Positions 27,701 through 36,382 of a stretch of DNA of 64,000 bases are shown in pieces (the first letter of the stretch is position 1; every line of letters starts with the position of its first letter). The stretch covers positions 1,292,806 through 1,356,805 of the forward strand of contig JAUICZ010000001.1 in NCBI GenBank assembly GCA_030429205.1. The letters are read 5' to 3'. Source of the stretch: Bacteroidia bacterium. GTDB taxonomy: Bacteria; Bacteroidota; Bacteroidia; Chitinophagales; Chitinophagaceae. The notes beneath the pieces are model-generated. The model made no database searches. It saw only the letters and a program-made list of their open reading frames with translations, and was not told the origin of the DNA. The position numbers and the translations under genes are program-made.

Positions 27701-30655
27701 GTAACTTTCAGTGCAACATCTGCAAATGGTGGTACATCACCAACATATCAATGGCAGGTAAATGGTTCTAATGTTGGTACAAACAGCCCGACGTACATAA
27801 GTACTACACTTAATAATGGCGATATAGTAAGGTTATCTATGACTAGTAGCCTGGTATGTTTAACCAAACCTGTAGATACAAGTAATACGGTTGCAGCAAT
27901 GGTAAATGCCAAGAAAGTACCGGATGTAACTATTACAGTTGCAGCTAACGATACTTTGTGTGCGGGTAATCTTGCAACATTCACAGCAGCTGCCGTTAAT
28001 GGTGGTACAACACCAAGCTATCAATGGCAGGTGAATGGAACTAATGTAGGTACTAATAGTAATACATATGCAACTACGGGCTTGTCTAATAATGACATGG
28101 TACGTTGTATTATGACAACAAGCGATACTTGTGTGACTAAGACAATGGACACAAGTAACGTAATAGAAATGACGATCACCCCGATCACTACTCCTGATGT
28201 AACGATCGCGGTTGCTCCTGACGATACAATATGTGATGGTAACACAGCAACATTCACAGCTACTGCTACAGATGCAGGTACAACGCCAAGCTATCAATGG
28301 CAGGTGAATGGTGTGAACGTAGGTGCTAACAGTAATATATTCGTAACTACTACATTGAATAATGCTGATGTTGTAAGATGTATTGTTACCAGCAGCGATA
28401 CTTGTGTTACCAAAGACAAGGATACAAGTAACACCATCACAATGACTGTGAAGCCGAACTTAACTCCGGTTATTACAATCACTGTAGCACCTAACGATAC
28501 AATTTGTGATGGTACATCAGTAACCTTCAGCACAACAGTAGCAAACGGTGGTACATCACCAACATATCAATGGCGCATCAACGGTACTAATGTTGGTACT
28601 AACAGCAGCACGTTCAGCAGCGGCACATTGTCTAACGGTGATGTTATAGATTGTATACTGACTAGTAGCGAAATGTGTGTGACGAAAGCGAAAGACACAA
28701 GTAATAGTATTACAATGACGGTGAATCCGAACTTGACACCTGAGGTCACTATTACGGTTAGTCCTGATGATACTATCTGTGCAGGCACAAGTACAACCTT
28801 CACTGCAACGCCAACGAATGGTGGTACTACGCCAACATATCAGTGGCAGGTGAATGGTAGTAATGCAGGTGCTAATAGTAACACATTTACCAGCACCACA
28901 TTAGCTGACGGAGATGTTGTAAGATGTATATTAACCAGCAGCGAAACATGTGTAACTAAGAGCATGGATACTAGTAACGTCATCAACATGACAGTTAAGC
29001 CATACTTAACACCACTTGTAGTAACTGTTGTTAGCCCGAACGATACCATTTGTGACGGTACTACAGTTACATTTACAGCAACGGGTGCAAACGGTGGTAC
29101 AACGCCGATATATCAATGGCGTGTGAACGGTACTAACGTAGGTACTAATGATACTACTTATACAACATCGTCATTGACAGATAAGGATACGGTGAGAGTG
29201 ATCATGACCAGCAGTGAAATGTGTTTGACAAAAGCTGCTGACACAAGTGATGATATCGTGATGACAGTGAATCCGAATTTGACACCTAGCGTAACAATTA
29301 CTGCCAGCCCGAATGACACAATATGTGACGGACAAATAACATCGTACAACGCAGTTGCTATTAATGGTGGTACTAGTCCAACTTACCAATGGAAGTTGAA
29401 TGGAACAAACGTAGGTATCAATAGTAGCGGTTATGCTACGGCTGGTTTGTCTACCGGTGATGAAATAGTATGTGTGCTTACGAGTAGCGAGGCTTGTGTA
29501 ACTAAGAGCATGGATACAAGTAATACGGTTACGATGTTTGTTCATCCATTAACCCAACCATCTGTTAGTATACTTGCCAACACAGGTACTACGATATGTG
29601 ATGGTGGAGAAGTGAAATTTAAATCAAACTGGTCTGGTGGTGGTACATCACAAGTGTTCCAATGGAGAAGGAACGGTGTAGATATTGCGGGTGCTACTAC
29701 AGATTCATTCACTACCAGCACCATGACAAATGGCGATGTGATTACATTGAGAATGGATATCACGGCAGAATGTCCTGATCCTGACAGTGCGGTTAGTAAT
29801 TTGTTAGCTATGGCAGTTGTTACACCAAGTGTATCTGTTGCAGTTAGCCCGAATGATACGATCTGTTTGAATCAATCAGCTATGTTTAGCCTTACAGGTA
29901 CTAATGTAGGTAACCTTCCTGTATACCAATGGAAAGTAAATGGTAACGATATGGTAGGTGCAGTTGCAGATGTATTTGCAATGCCAACTGTGAATAACGG
30001 AGACAAGGTGACGGTATCTTTTGTAAGCAGTGACAACTGTATTAATGCACCTGAAGTGCCAAGTGCTGATACGGTTACTATGGTTGTGAACAGTACAGCT
30101 GCTCCTACAGCAGGTATTACTGCTAACCCGAGCAACGTGTTCCAGGTAGGAGATGTGATATGGTTCACAAGTTCTGTTAATGTTCCGAATGCTACATACC
30201 AATGGCGTAAGAACGGTATAGACATTCCTGGTGCAACAGGTCTTGTGTATAACGAGTTGAATCCGAAAGACGGTGATACGATATCATTGTGGATCAGGTC
30301 TAATGACACTTGCCGTACTCCGGATACAGCAATCAGTAATATTGTGATACTAGAGCATGCTTCAGGTATTGCGCAAACACATCAGTTGTTTGATAAGGTG
30401 ACAATAGCGCCAAACCCGAACAACGGTACGTTTGTACTAAGCGGAGTGTTGAACACAGTATTGAGTGAAGAGAAAGTGACGGTAGAAGTGATCAATACTG
30501 TTGGGCAGGTGATATACAAAGAAGATGTTCAACTGCGTAAACACGAACTGGATGTGAGAATTGAGTTGGGTGATAAAGCGCACAATGGTCTGCATCTGAT
30601 CAGAGTATCTGCCGAAGGCAATAAACAGTTGTTGAAGTTTATTACCAATAGGTAG
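21752..30655 (+). CDS. giant secreted M43 metalloprotease with about 26 Ig-like repeats
   Basis: A 2967-residue protein with a signal peptide (MKKLLLFLMILVSGVAQAQ). The M43B (cytophagalysin/pappalysin-like) catalytic domain lies at about residues 60-340: zinc site HEIGHAFSLYH at 235-245, then the Met-turn region NIMNYATCMDRFTPGQ. A GEVED-like domain follows (RQRVQVYIDYNNDSTFSGGE). Some 26 Ig-like/CHU_C-type repeats of about 91 residues, each with a TICxG...YQWKVNG...SNTINM pattern and two cysteines, fill residues 505-2860. The C-terminus (TIAPNPNNGTFVLSG, INTVGQVIYKE, HNGLHLIRVSAEG) is a type A sorting domain. It should be exported by the type IX system and anchored or released at the surface. 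The repeats act as a long stalk or as an adhesin; the substrate is unknown. Confidence 0.92.
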   Translation: MKKLLLFLMILVSGVAQAQLCGFDGAHGQRMLTDSAYRNIVNAAKARYTSMMQTAGQNGIQLTTGYGTEYQIPLVVHVIHTGGSVGTTYNPSTSTINSMISYLNEAYEATYASYPDTNSGGVRIPIKFVLAQRDPSGSATSGINRVDGSSLSGYSLYGVKRNGSNGATDSAVKSLSVWDPADYYNIWVVNKIDSNDGTFGTYTAGYAYFPGASASIDGTVMLATTATSGNVTLPHEIGHAFSLYHTFQGDGTGSTCPTNGNCTTDGDLVCDTEPHKRTLGFCGSGMTNTCVSATYDDAVAKNIMNYATCMDRFTPGQRTRVMDAMTNERSGLGSSLGVLAPGSYPKVAACTTTISGGNAGNGFEMGPTQVILNDLRSSSNGYTNDNYRNYVDRSKQQQANVIAGESYTLTVQTTTNRQRVQVYIDYNNDSTFSGGELVYDHTGTISNTENHTTTLTIPTSGITTCTPLRMRVLADYYTATPVTNGCGTMAYGQAEDFAIYIKPQSDTVTLTNAITSGSSPTCPTGSVTFTASASKTLSSPSYQWYLNSQAVGTNSSTYTASSLSTGTYYVQCKVTYGNGCSATDSGTTNVVTLVSGSTVTPSVSIGASPSGTVCSGTSVTFTATPTNGGTTPSYQWKVNGSNVGTNSTTYTTSSLSNGDAVTCVMTSNDACASPTTGTSNTINMSISGSVTPSVSIASGSGTTICNGASVTFTATPTNGGTAPSYQWKVNGSNVGTNSTTYTTSSLSNGDAVTCVMTSNDPCASPTTATSNTVNMTVNGTVTPSVSIGASPGSSICAGTNVTFTATPTNGGTTPSYQWKVNGSNVGSNSTTYSNSSLSNGDIVTCEMTSNAACASPTMVTSNSINMSVTATVTPSVAIASGSGTSICNGASVTFTATPTNGGTTPTYQWKVNGSNVGTNSTTYTTSSLSNGDAVTCEMTSNAACPSPATATSNTLNMTVQSSVTPSVAIASGSGTSICNGASVTFTATPNNGGTTPSYQWKVNGSNVGTNSTTYTTSSLSNGDAITCEMTSNAACASPTAATSNTLNMTVQSSVTPSVAIASGSGTSVCNGASVTFTATPTNGGASPTYQWKVNGSNVGTNSSTYTTTTLSNGNAVTCEMTSNATCASPTTATSNTINMTVQSTLTPSVAIASGSGTTICAGASVTFTATPTNGGASPTYQWKVNGSNVGTNSNTFTTTTLSNSDAVTCEMTSNATCASPATATSNTINMTVNSLITPANTISSGSGTTICTGTNVTFTAFPGNGGTSPMYQWRLNGANVGTNSNTYTNASLSNGDVITCKLTSNAACVSPDSAISNSLTMTVNPFITPSVSVAPAPNDTICDGAQVIFTATPTNGGTSPAYTWTLNGDTVSGITTNWYLTDTLNNGDQVVCEMVSNESCLTTPNATSNTVSMTVNSLIAPAVSIASNKGTIICVTDTVTFTATPTNGGTSPSYQWKVNGSNVGTNSATYTAIGLTNSDEVSCVMTSNATCASPVTGTSNTLTMTVQGTTPSVSIASSAGTTICAGTSVTFTATPANGGPTPSYQWEVNGNSVGTNSSTYVTAALSDGDTVTCIMTSSLSCSSPSVVLSNKIGMTVNPNLTPIIAISVSPNDTICAGTQVKFTSTYANQGTTPTFQWKVNGSNVGTNADSFVTTTLANNDVVTVQLTSSETCVTSSTATSNGITMTVNPNLVPVATIAVTPNDTICDAANAIFTSSIANGGTTPTYQWQVNGLSAGTNNDTFQTTGLMDGDKVRLILTSSETCLAKSGDTSNEITMTVVPNVTPVVSIAVTPNDTICAGTSVTFTATPTNGGTTPTYQWKVNGTNVGTNSTTFTTSTLTDGDVVACAMTSSLPCVTSSTAISNAITMKVNPIITPMVTIAVSPNDTICAGTTTTFTATTTNGGTAPTYQWKLNGSNVGTGGTTYLNSGLADGDVVTVEMVSNGVCLTKPGDTSNAITMSVIPNLTPVVIITKSPVDTVCEGTAVTFSATSANGGTSPTYQWQVNGSNVGTNSPTYISTTLNNGDIVRLSMTSSLVCLTKPVDTSNTVAAMVNAKKVPDVTITVAANDTLCAGNLATFTAAAVNGGTTPSYQWQVNGTNVGTNSNTYATTGLSNNDMVRCIMTTSDTCVTKTMDTSNVIEMTITPITTPDVTIAVAPDDTICDGNTATFTATATDAGTTPSYQWQVNGVNVGANSNIFVTTTLNNADVVRCIVTSSDTCVTKDKDTSNTITMTVKPNLTPVITITVAPNDTICDGTSVTFSTTVANGGTSPTYQWRINGTNVGTNSSTFSSGTLSNGDVIDCILTSSEMCVTKAKDTSNSITMTVNPNLTPEVTITVSPDDTICAGTSTTFTATPTNGGTTPTYQWQVNGSNAGANSNTFTSTTLADGDVVRCILTSSETCVTKSMDTSNVINMTVKPYLTPLVVTVVSPNDTICDGTTVTFTATGANGGTTPIYQWRVNGTNVGTNDTTYTTSSLTDKDTVRVIMTSSEMCLTKAADTSDDIVMTVNPNLTPSVTITASPNDTICDGQITSYNAVAINGGTSPTYQWKLNGTNVGINSSGYATAGLSTGDEIVCVLTSSEACVTKSMDTSNTVTMFVHPLTQPSVSILANTGTTICDGGEVKFKSNWSGGGTSQVFQWRRNGVDIAGATTDSFTTSTMTNGDVITLRMDITAECPDPDSAVSNLLAMAVVTPSVSVAVSPNDTICLNQSAMFSLTGTNVGNLPVYQWKVNGNDMVGAVADVFAMPTVNNGDKVTVSFVSSDNCINAPEVPSADTVTMVVNSTAAPTAGITANPSNVFQVGDVIWFTSSVNVPNATYQWRKNGIDIPGATGLVYNELNPKDGDTISLWIRSNDTCRTPDTAISNIVILEHASGIAQTHQLFDKVTIAPNPNNGTFVLSGVLNTVLSEEKVTVEVINTVGQVIYKEDVQLRKHELDVRIELGDKAHNGLHLIRVSAEGNKQLLKFITNR
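23264..30350 (+). repeat. tandem array of about 26 Ig-like repeats (273 bp unit)
   Basis: Repeat units are about 273 bp long. Units 2 to 8 (23543-25450) are almost identical in sequence, with GTNSTTYTTSSLSNGDA-type blocks, which indicates recent tandem duplication. Later units (from about 25730) mostly share a different lead, SPNDTIC, and are more divergent. The array should be prone to recombination and to assembly collapse. Confidence 0.9.
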
Positions 30656-30676
30656 TAGCACACAACTGAAAATATA

Positions 30677-30712
30677 AAGAACAAGGGCTGTCGAATGACA
30701 GCCCTTGTTCTT
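30677..30712. terminator. bidirectional intrinsic terminator
   Basis: Perfect 16-bp stem: AAGAACAAGGGCTGTC at 30677-30692 and its complement at 30697-30712, loop GAAT. It ends the giant protease transcript. Confidence 0.93.
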
Positions 30713-30835
30713 TATACGGCAAATATCAATACCGCCAGTTGTTTTATTTTAAATAAATTAATATCAAATTAACATATAAGATAATATTTTTTGCATTATT
30801 GTTTGTATGTTTATGGAGAACTAAACAGCCAATCG

Positions 30836-31657
30836 ATGAAAATTAAAAAACACCTATTGTACCACGACAACGGAAAGCAGGTAAGCTTTGTTGATACACC
30901 AAATAAAAGCGGTAAAATAAAACCTAAGTACTTGTTGATGCACTATACCGCAACTACTTCGGCAAAATCTACGATCAATTGGTTTCAAAAGCCCGAGGCA
31001 CAGGTTTCTGCTCATTTATTGATAGATAGAGATGGTAGTATTACTCAGTTTGCTCCATTTAATGTGCGTACATGGCATGCGGGGCGTAGTAGCTGGGGGG
31101 CGTTAGTTGGCCTGAATGCTCACTCAATAGGTGTTGAATTGGTGAATGCGGGTAAGTTGATGAAGAACGACAATGTATGGTACTCTCCGCTGGATAGAAA
31201 GAAAATACCTGCAAGCCAGGTACTATATGCAATACATAAAAATGAACAGCATGCAGAAGGTTGGCAAGACTATACAGAGGCGCAACTAGAGGCAGCAATG
31301 GAAGTTGGGGCACTGTTGGTAAACGAATATGCATTGAAGGATGTGTTAGGCCACGATGATGTATCCCCTTTCAGAAAAACAGATCCCGGTCCTGCGTTTC
31401 CTATGCCGGGTTTTCGTTCCAGGATAATGGGCAGGAATGATGATAAGAGAGATATATTTAAGACTACAGTTAAACTGAATATAAGAGAAGGTGCAGGTAC
31501 TTTCTTTGAGAAGGTTGCAAAGCCCTTACCTCCGGGCACAGAGTTGCAGGTGCTTGATGTAGATGGTAATTGGAGTTTTGTATCGGTATTAGAGCCGGTA
31601 CATGGTATTATGGATCTGGAAGGATGGGTGTATAGTAAATACCTTGAACAGTTATAG
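30836..31657 (+). CDS. N-acetylmuramoyl-L-alanine amidase with SH3 domain
   Basis: ATG 30836 is preferred (KIKKHLLYHDNGKQV follows); an in-frame start 45 bp earlier is possible. Residues 30-200 are an Amidase_2 (AmpD-like) domain with zinc ligands suggested by LLMHYTATT, HAGRSSW and GHDDVSPFRKTDPGP. The last 65 residues (VKLNIREGAGTFFEKV, ELQVLDVDGNWSFV) form a bacterial SH3 domain. It cleaves the amide between N-acetylmuramate and L-alanine. No signal peptide is seen, which points to recycling or a cytoplasmic role, or to another export route. Confidence 0.88.
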   Translation: MKIKKHLLYHDNGKQVSFVDTPNKSGKIKPKYLLMHYTATTSAKSTINWFQKPEAQVSAHLLIDRDGSITQFAPFNVRTWHAGRSSWGALVGLNAHSIGVELVNAGKLMKNDNVWYSPLDRKKIPASQVLYAIHKNEQHAEGWQDYTEAQLEAAMEVGALLVNEYALKDVLGHDDVSPFRKTDPGPAFPMPGFRSRIMGRNDDKRDIFKTTVKLNIREGAGTFFEKVAKPLPPGTELQVLDVDGNWSFVSVLEPVHGIMDLEGWVYSKYLEQL

Positions 31658-31658
31658 A

Positions 31659-31689
31659 AAACGGGGTTACCATTACAGCAGCCCCGTTT
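31659..31689 (+). terminator. intrinsic terminator
   Basis: AAACGGGG (31659-31666) and CCCCGTTT (31682-31689) followed by ATTTTT, right after the amidase stop. Confidence 0.85.
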
Positions 31690-31712
31690 ATTTTTAGTAG
31701 AAGATTCCGGTA

Positions 31713-32132
31713 TTAATATTGTTCCAGCATATAGCGGATGACATCAGTAGTAGTAACAATACCTACCACATTATTCCCTTCCACTACCGGCAGAGAATGA
31801 AACTCTTCATTTGCAAAAATGTCGGCAACATCTCGTATAGTAGTTTCTGTGTCGATCACTTTTGGGTTGTTAGACATTACGTGCTCTATTTTAAGCATGT
31901 CTAAAACAGCTTCGTCTGCCTGCTCTTGCCCTTCGAAAAGAGAACTAAAGGTTAGGCGATTAATATCTGTCTTGCTAATAATACCTACCAGCTTATTATT
32001 GTGTGTAATAGGTACATGACGAAGTTTATTTTTATCAATTAAGTTTTTAACGCTATGTAAATCGTCTTTGCTCAAATCTGCAGTCAACACATCTTTTGTC
32101 ATTATATGTGTTACAGGTTCTCTTTTTTTCAT
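31713..32132 (-). CDS. two-CBS-domain protein
   Basis: A 139-residue soluble protein made of two CBS domains: VTHIMTKDVLTAD..., LRHVPITHNNKLVGIISKTD and IEHVMSNNPKVIDTE, FHSLPVVEGNNVVGIVTTTD. CBS pairs bind adenosyl nucleotides and regulate partner proteins; stand-alone pairs have no assigned partner. Normal length for the class. Confidence 0.9.
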   Translation of the reverse strand: MKKREPVTHIMTKDVLTADLSKDDLHSVKNLIDKNKLRHVPITHNNKLVGIISKTDINRLTFSSLFEGQEQADEAVLDMLKIEHVMSNNPKVIDTETTIRDVADIFANEEFHSLPVVEGNNVVGIVTTTDVIRYMLEQY

Positions 32133-32217
32133 GTTCTGTTCTTTTTATCAAAAGTATTTTTTAGAACAACTATTTGCTATGATAAAAAGCAGTTGCAAAC
32201 ATGATTTTCGTTAGGTT

Positions 32218-32760
32218 TTACTTCAGCCCCTCTAAGCCATCTATACTGTATCTGTTTTTTTCGCTTCTGTACGATTTCAAGCCATCTTCGCCTTTGTTTA
32301 TTGCATATTTGTCAAGTACATCTCTATGCTCTACAAACTCATATTTAGGCACAGAGTAGCCACAAGAATCTGATATGCGAGTTGTGTGCAACTTGATGTA
32401 TGCACGTACACCAATACGCTTGGGAAAGAGTTTTGAAAGATCGTCGAATTCAGGGTGTTGTGGTTCTATGATCTCTCCTTGTCCATATAGCCTAACAATT
32501 TTAGGAGGTCCGTCAAATGCACAAAACATGATAACCATCCTTTTATTCTCTTTGATGTGGGCAATTGTTTCAATACCACTGCCTGTAAGGTCTTGGTATG
32601 CTACGGTTTTACCATCGAGTATTCTGAAAGAGTCCAGCCCTTTGGGTGAGCAGTTTATATGTCCGTGTTCTGAAAGAGGTGCAGTAGATACAAAGAACAT
32701 CTGTTGGTGTTCTATCCATTCTTGTAGTTGCGGTGTGATATTATCGAATAGTTTACCCAT
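32218..32760 (-). CDS. pyridoxamine 5'-phosphate oxidase-family protein
   Basis: A 180-residue split-barrel flavoprotein with FFVSTAPLSEHGHINCSPKG near the N-terminus, TGSGIETIAHIKENKRMVIM, and CAFDGPPKIVRLYGQGEI. The family binds FMN or F420 and includes many general stress proteins; substrate unknown. It is single-gene and divergent from a TonB-dependent receptor. Confidence 0.88.
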   Translation of the reverse strand: MGKLFDNITPQLQEWIEHQQMFFVSTAPLSEHGHINCSPKGLDSFRILDGKTVAYQDLTGSGIETIAHIKENKRMVIMFCAFDGPPKIVRLYGQGEIIEPQHPEFDDLSKLFPKRIGVRAYIKLHTTRISDSCGYSVPKYEFVEHRDVLDKYAINKGEDGLKSYRSEKNRYSIDGLEGLK

Positions 32761-32892
32761 AAAGTAAAGTTATGGTAATTAGCCAATTAGTGAATTCTAT
32801 ATGCTAAGGTTGGGTATAGTCTGTTTTGACTGATATATTTACGGTTTGGGATTTTTTTTATTTTTCTAGCCGAGAAAATCTCATCATATTTG

Positions 32893-35322
32893 ATGTTTAA
32901 ATATATGGAGCAAAGAACAATAACCGGTATGTGTAAAACCCTGATATCTATTCTTTTGATATTATCGTCACAGGTAGTATATGCGCAAGGGAGAGTCGGT
33001 ACCGGAGAGATATATGGTAACGTATTAGATTCTGTAAGTGGCAAGCCCTTTTCGTATGCTATAGTAAAGGTGCTGAAATACCCGTCAGAAGAATTGGCCG
33101 GAGGAGCTACGACAACAGAAAATGGCGAGTTTACCGTAAAAGACCTGCCATATGGAAAATACAAGGTTAATGTGAGTTTTATAGGGTATAAAACCAAAGA
33201 AGTAAATCTGGTGGAACTCAATGCAAAAAAGAGTGCTTACCAGTTACAGAATATAAAAATAGCACCATCGTCTCTGGAGCTAAAAGAAGCCGTAGTTGTT
33301 GGAGGTACCCCGGAAGTGACATATGAAATAGATAAAAAGGTGGTGAATGTGGAGGATATGCAAAACACTGCCGGACAAACAGCCGTAGAGGTTTTAGCAA
33401 ATATCCCTTCTATTGTAGTTAGTTCTGATGGTACGGTTAGTCTTAGAGGATCTTCCAGTTTTACATTATTAATAGATGGTGTGCCTACCGTTTTAGAGGC
33501 GAGCGATGCATTGGCACTAATACCGGCAAATACCATTCAGGATATTGAAATAATTACGAACCCTTCTGCAAAGTTCAATGCAGAGGGTACAGCTGGTGTC
33601 ATTAATGTGATTACTAAAAAGAGTAAACTACAGGGTATAAGTTCATTATTAAATGCAACTGCCGGTACTTTTGATAATTATAATGGTAACGCTGCATTTA
33701 GTTTAAAGAAAGAAAAGATAGCTTTTGATGTAAATGCAAACTACCGTAATAGTTACAACCCCAGCGATGCAACAGAGAACAGGCAAACAATTTACGACAG
33801 CCTAACAAATGATTTAAATGCCTCGGGTTTAGGAGGACGTAAGTTTGGTGGCTGGGGAACAGGATTAGGATTGCAGTGGACACCTAACAGTGCTCATAAG
33901 TTGATTGTAAAAACAGATTATAACAATCGACGCATGAAGTTTTTTAAAGAGCTTGATTATGAAAACTATAATGACAATACTTTAGTCGAATCGTTTTTTA
34001 CGGATGATAGAACAGAGGTGGATATGTGGTCTAGCTCTTCCAGTTTAGTATATCAATACAACATTAACCGAAATAAAGATCATTACATCAGCATAGGAGC
34101 TATCGCAAATTTGAGGTATGTAGATCAGGCAGATTCTACTCTTTCTTATAATGGAGGCGACCAACTAATAAGAGGTAATGCATATACAGAGGTTGGGCCG
34201 TCCAATATGTATCGCTTCAACTTAGATTATAAAATGCCGATAAAAGACAAATATAATTTTGAGACTGGTTTGCAGGCTCAATTTGGCAGAAGCTTTGATG
34301 ATGGTGATAACTTTCAATATAACAATACAACCAACTTATACGAGCATTTACCACAGTTCAGCTCAGACGTTGATTATGTAAGAGATGTGCATGCAGCGTA
34401 TGCTTTATTCGGAGGTCAGTTAAAGAAAATAGGTTTTCAAGGAGGTTTAAGAGCTGAGTATACCTACCGAAAAGTAGCCTCGGATAACTTTCCTAACTCA
34501 ACTACAATCAACAGGGTAAACTTATTTCCTTCTGCTCACTTATCTTATTCATTTGAGAATCAGTCGCAAGTATTGTTGAGTTATTCCAGAAGAATAGAAA
34601 GACCCAGAAGCTGGTATTTTGAGCCATTCGTTACTTGGGAAAGCCCTTATGGTGTAAGAGGGGGTAACCCTGATTTGAACCCGACATATATTACAGTGGT
34701 TGACTTTAGTTATATGCACCCGTTAAAGCAAAATGGTTATTGGAGCATAGAGTCGTACTACAGAAGAAGCGCAGGTGCTGTTCGTTGGGTACAAACTACT
34801 TATCAGCCGGGTATCCTCATCAGGCAGCCATATAACATTGGTCTTGGGCAACGTGTAGGTGCTGAGGCTGCTTTGGACTATAGATTCACAAAATGGTATA
34901 AGATTAATACGGGTTTCAATGCTTATTATTATGATTTAAATAGTTCGTTTGGTCAACAGAACTTTAGCGCCAACTCGTTCAACTACAATATTAATCTGCG
35001 AAACACTTTTACTGTGAAAGGCTGGGCATTGCAATTGAATGGAAGGTTTATAAGCGGTTCTGTTCAACCGCAGGGTAAAAGCTTGTCGAATGTTGTGGGT
35101 GATGTGTCGTTGAAAAAGAGCTTTTATAAAAACAAACTCACCTTTAACATAAATGCACGAAATGCATTTTTGTCTGAGCGAAATATAAATTATATATATA
35201 CTGATAATGTTACGGTGTATGATGCAAACATACCGAGAGGGCCTATGCTCATGTTTACGGTTTCGCTGAAGCTAAATAACTATGAGAAGTTTTATAAGAC
35301 AGAGCAATTAGATGATTTCTAA
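32893..35322 (+). CDS. TonB-dependent outer membrane receptor
   Basis: ATG 32893 is preferred, with ATG 32905 also possible; the signal peptide is CKTLISILLILSSQVVYAQ. The 809-residue protein has a carboxypeptidase-regulatory-like beta-sandwich (IYGNVLDSVSGKPFSYAIVKV), a plug domain (VEVLANIPSIVVSSDGTVSL, PSAKFNAEGTAGVINVITKK) and a C-terminal 22-strand-type barrel ending in FTVSLKLNNYEKFY. This is the outer membrane beta-barrel family of TonB-dependent proteins. The ligand is unknown, and no SusD partner is adjacent. Confidence 0.9.
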   Translation: MFKYMEQRTITGMCKTLISILLILSSQVVYAQGRVGTGEIYGNVLDSVSGKPFSYAIVKVLKYPSEELAGGATTTENGEFTVKDLPYGKYKVNVSFIGYKTKEVNLVELNAKKSAYQLQNIKIAPSSLELKEAVVVGGTPEVTYEIDKKVVNVEDMQNTAGQTAVEVLANIPSIVVSSDGTVSLRGSSSFTLLIDGVPTVLEASDALALIPANTIQDIEIITNPSAKFNAEGTAGVINVITKKSKLQGISSLLNATAGTFDNYNGNAAFSLKKEKIAFDVNANYRNSYNPSDATENRQTIYDSLTNDLNASGLGGRKFGGWGTGLGLQWTPNSAHKLIVKTDYNNRRMKFFKELDYENYNDNTLVESFFTDDRTEVDMWSSSSSLVYQYNINRNKDHYISIGAIANLRYVDQADSTLSYNGGDQLIRGNAYTEVGPSNMYRFNLDYKMPIKDKYNFETGLQAQFGRSFDDGDNFQYNNTTNLYEHLPQFSSDVDYVRDVHAAYALFGGQLKKIGFQGGLRAEYTYRKVASDNFPNSTTINRVNLFPSAHLSYSFENQSQVLLSYSRRIERPRSWYFEPFVTWESPYGVRGGNPDLNPTYITVVDFSYMHPLKQNGYWSIESYYRRSAGAVRWVQTTYQPGILIRQPYNIGLGQRVGAEAALDYRFTKWYKINTGFNAYYYDLNSSFGQQNFSANSFNYNINLRNTFTVKGWALQLNGRFISGSVQPQGKSLSNVVGDVSLKKSFYKNKLTFNINARNAFLSERNINYIYTDNVTVYDANIPRGPMLMFTVSLKLNNYEKFYKTEQLDDF

Positions 35323-35331
35323 TTGCTGCGG

Positions 35332-36282
35332 TTACTTCAAAGCGTCTTCCAGCGGTTTGATCAGGTTGCGTTTGCCGTTTAGTATATCATTTAGTTGTGC
35401 ATGCATTTTTTGTACATAGTCCTTTTCAGGCAATTCACTACCGGCTACCCGAACATAGTAATCGTGTATGAATTGTTTTATTTCATTAACTATATTCTCA
35501 AGCTCATTGCCAGCAAGGTTATTAATATCTTCAGTTTGCTGGCTTGCAAAGAATAAGCCATTTGCTTTAGGGTAAGCAAACAGCTCTAAAGGAAGCGGGT
35601 TTAATCCACTATCTAAAGGTGGTTGTACCCAGTCTATATTAAGTATTCTGGCTCCAAAGTTGTGCACCACTTTTAGCCTTTTATCTGCAGGCATAGACGT
35701 AAGCTCAGTGTTTGTTCCATGCTTGTCACATTCCCATGTTATCACCCCTGGTTTTTTGCCTTCTAAGATTTTTATGGTTATGTAACGCACTATCTCACTG
35801 GGAATATAAGTGTCCGTTTGTTTAAGGTGTTCGGTTTTTTGTACTATGTTTTTTCCATAGTTGGCATTACGTACAACGTAAGCAAATAGTGCCGTTAATG
35901 GTTTGTTGGTGTTGTTATGATAGAGCTCTGATATGGAGTAAGAAACAACTTTATGGTTTTCAGGGTCTGTCTCGTCCATTACCACCGGAAATATTATTTC
36001 TGTTCTGTTGCCATCATCAGTATAGTCTTCTGTTAATAGTTCATAGTACTCTTCTTTGTCGGTCCGTTCATCTTCGTTGGGGAAAGCAAGCAGATAGTCT
36101 TCATACACTAAGTCGTAAATGCGGTTTGCCTGCTCAATAAGTTCAGAGTTTAAGAACATTTCATTCAAAATGTAAATGGAGTATTTCCTGCCATTTTTTG
36201 TGAAGCTATTTTCAGTAGTTAGCACACCGCCAATGTTGTAGATAATGTCTGATAGCTTTTGATCTTTCTCAATACTGAACAT
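35332..36282 (-). CDS. hypothetical protein
   Basis: A 316-residue soluble protein, acidic and of mixed alpha/beta character. Visible blocks are KYSIYILNEMFLNSELIEQA, NFGARILNIDWVQPP and LPLELFAYPKANGLFFA. No signal peptide, membrane segment or known motif was recognised. It converges on the TonB-dependent receptor gene, with only 9 bp between the stops and no terminator seen there. Upstream is the terminator of the DUF2341 gene. Confidence 0.6.
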   Translation of the reverse strand: MFSIEKDQKLSDIIYNIGGVLTTENSFTKNGRKYSIYILNEMFLNSELIEQANRIYDLVYEDYLLAFPNEDERTDKEEYYELLTEDYTDDGNRTEIIFPVVMDETDPENHKVVSYSISELYHNNTNKPLTALFAYVVRNANYGKNIVQKTEHLKQTDTYIPSEIVRYITIKILEGKKPGVITWECDKHGTNTELTSMPADKRLKVVHNFGARILNIDWVQPPLDSGLNPLPLELFAYPKANGLFFASQQTEDINNLAGNELENIVNEIKQFIHDYYVRVAGSELPEKDYVQKMHAQLNDILNGKRNLIKPLEDALK

Positions 36283-36332
36283 GGTTGTTATTTTAAGTAA
36301 AATAGGCTTTTTGTTTTACTATCTCTTAAAAA

Positions 36333-36366
36333 GAAAAAGAGCGCTTAAACTTAAGCGCTCTTTTTC
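36333..36366 (-). terminator. intrinsic terminator
   Basis: GAAAAAGAGCGCTTAA (36333-36348) pairs with TTAAGCGCTCTTTTTC (36351-36366) over 16 bp with a very tight turn. On the minus strand it is followed by a second T run, and it ends the DUF2341 gene (36383). Confidence 0.92.
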
Positions 36367-36382
36367 TGTGTGGTTTTTGTAC

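Noticed and set aside
23543-30350. The long direct-repeat array as a possible CRISPR or satellite
   Set aside because: Units are 273 bp, in frame and continuous with a large coding gene; no short repeat plus spacer pattern is present.
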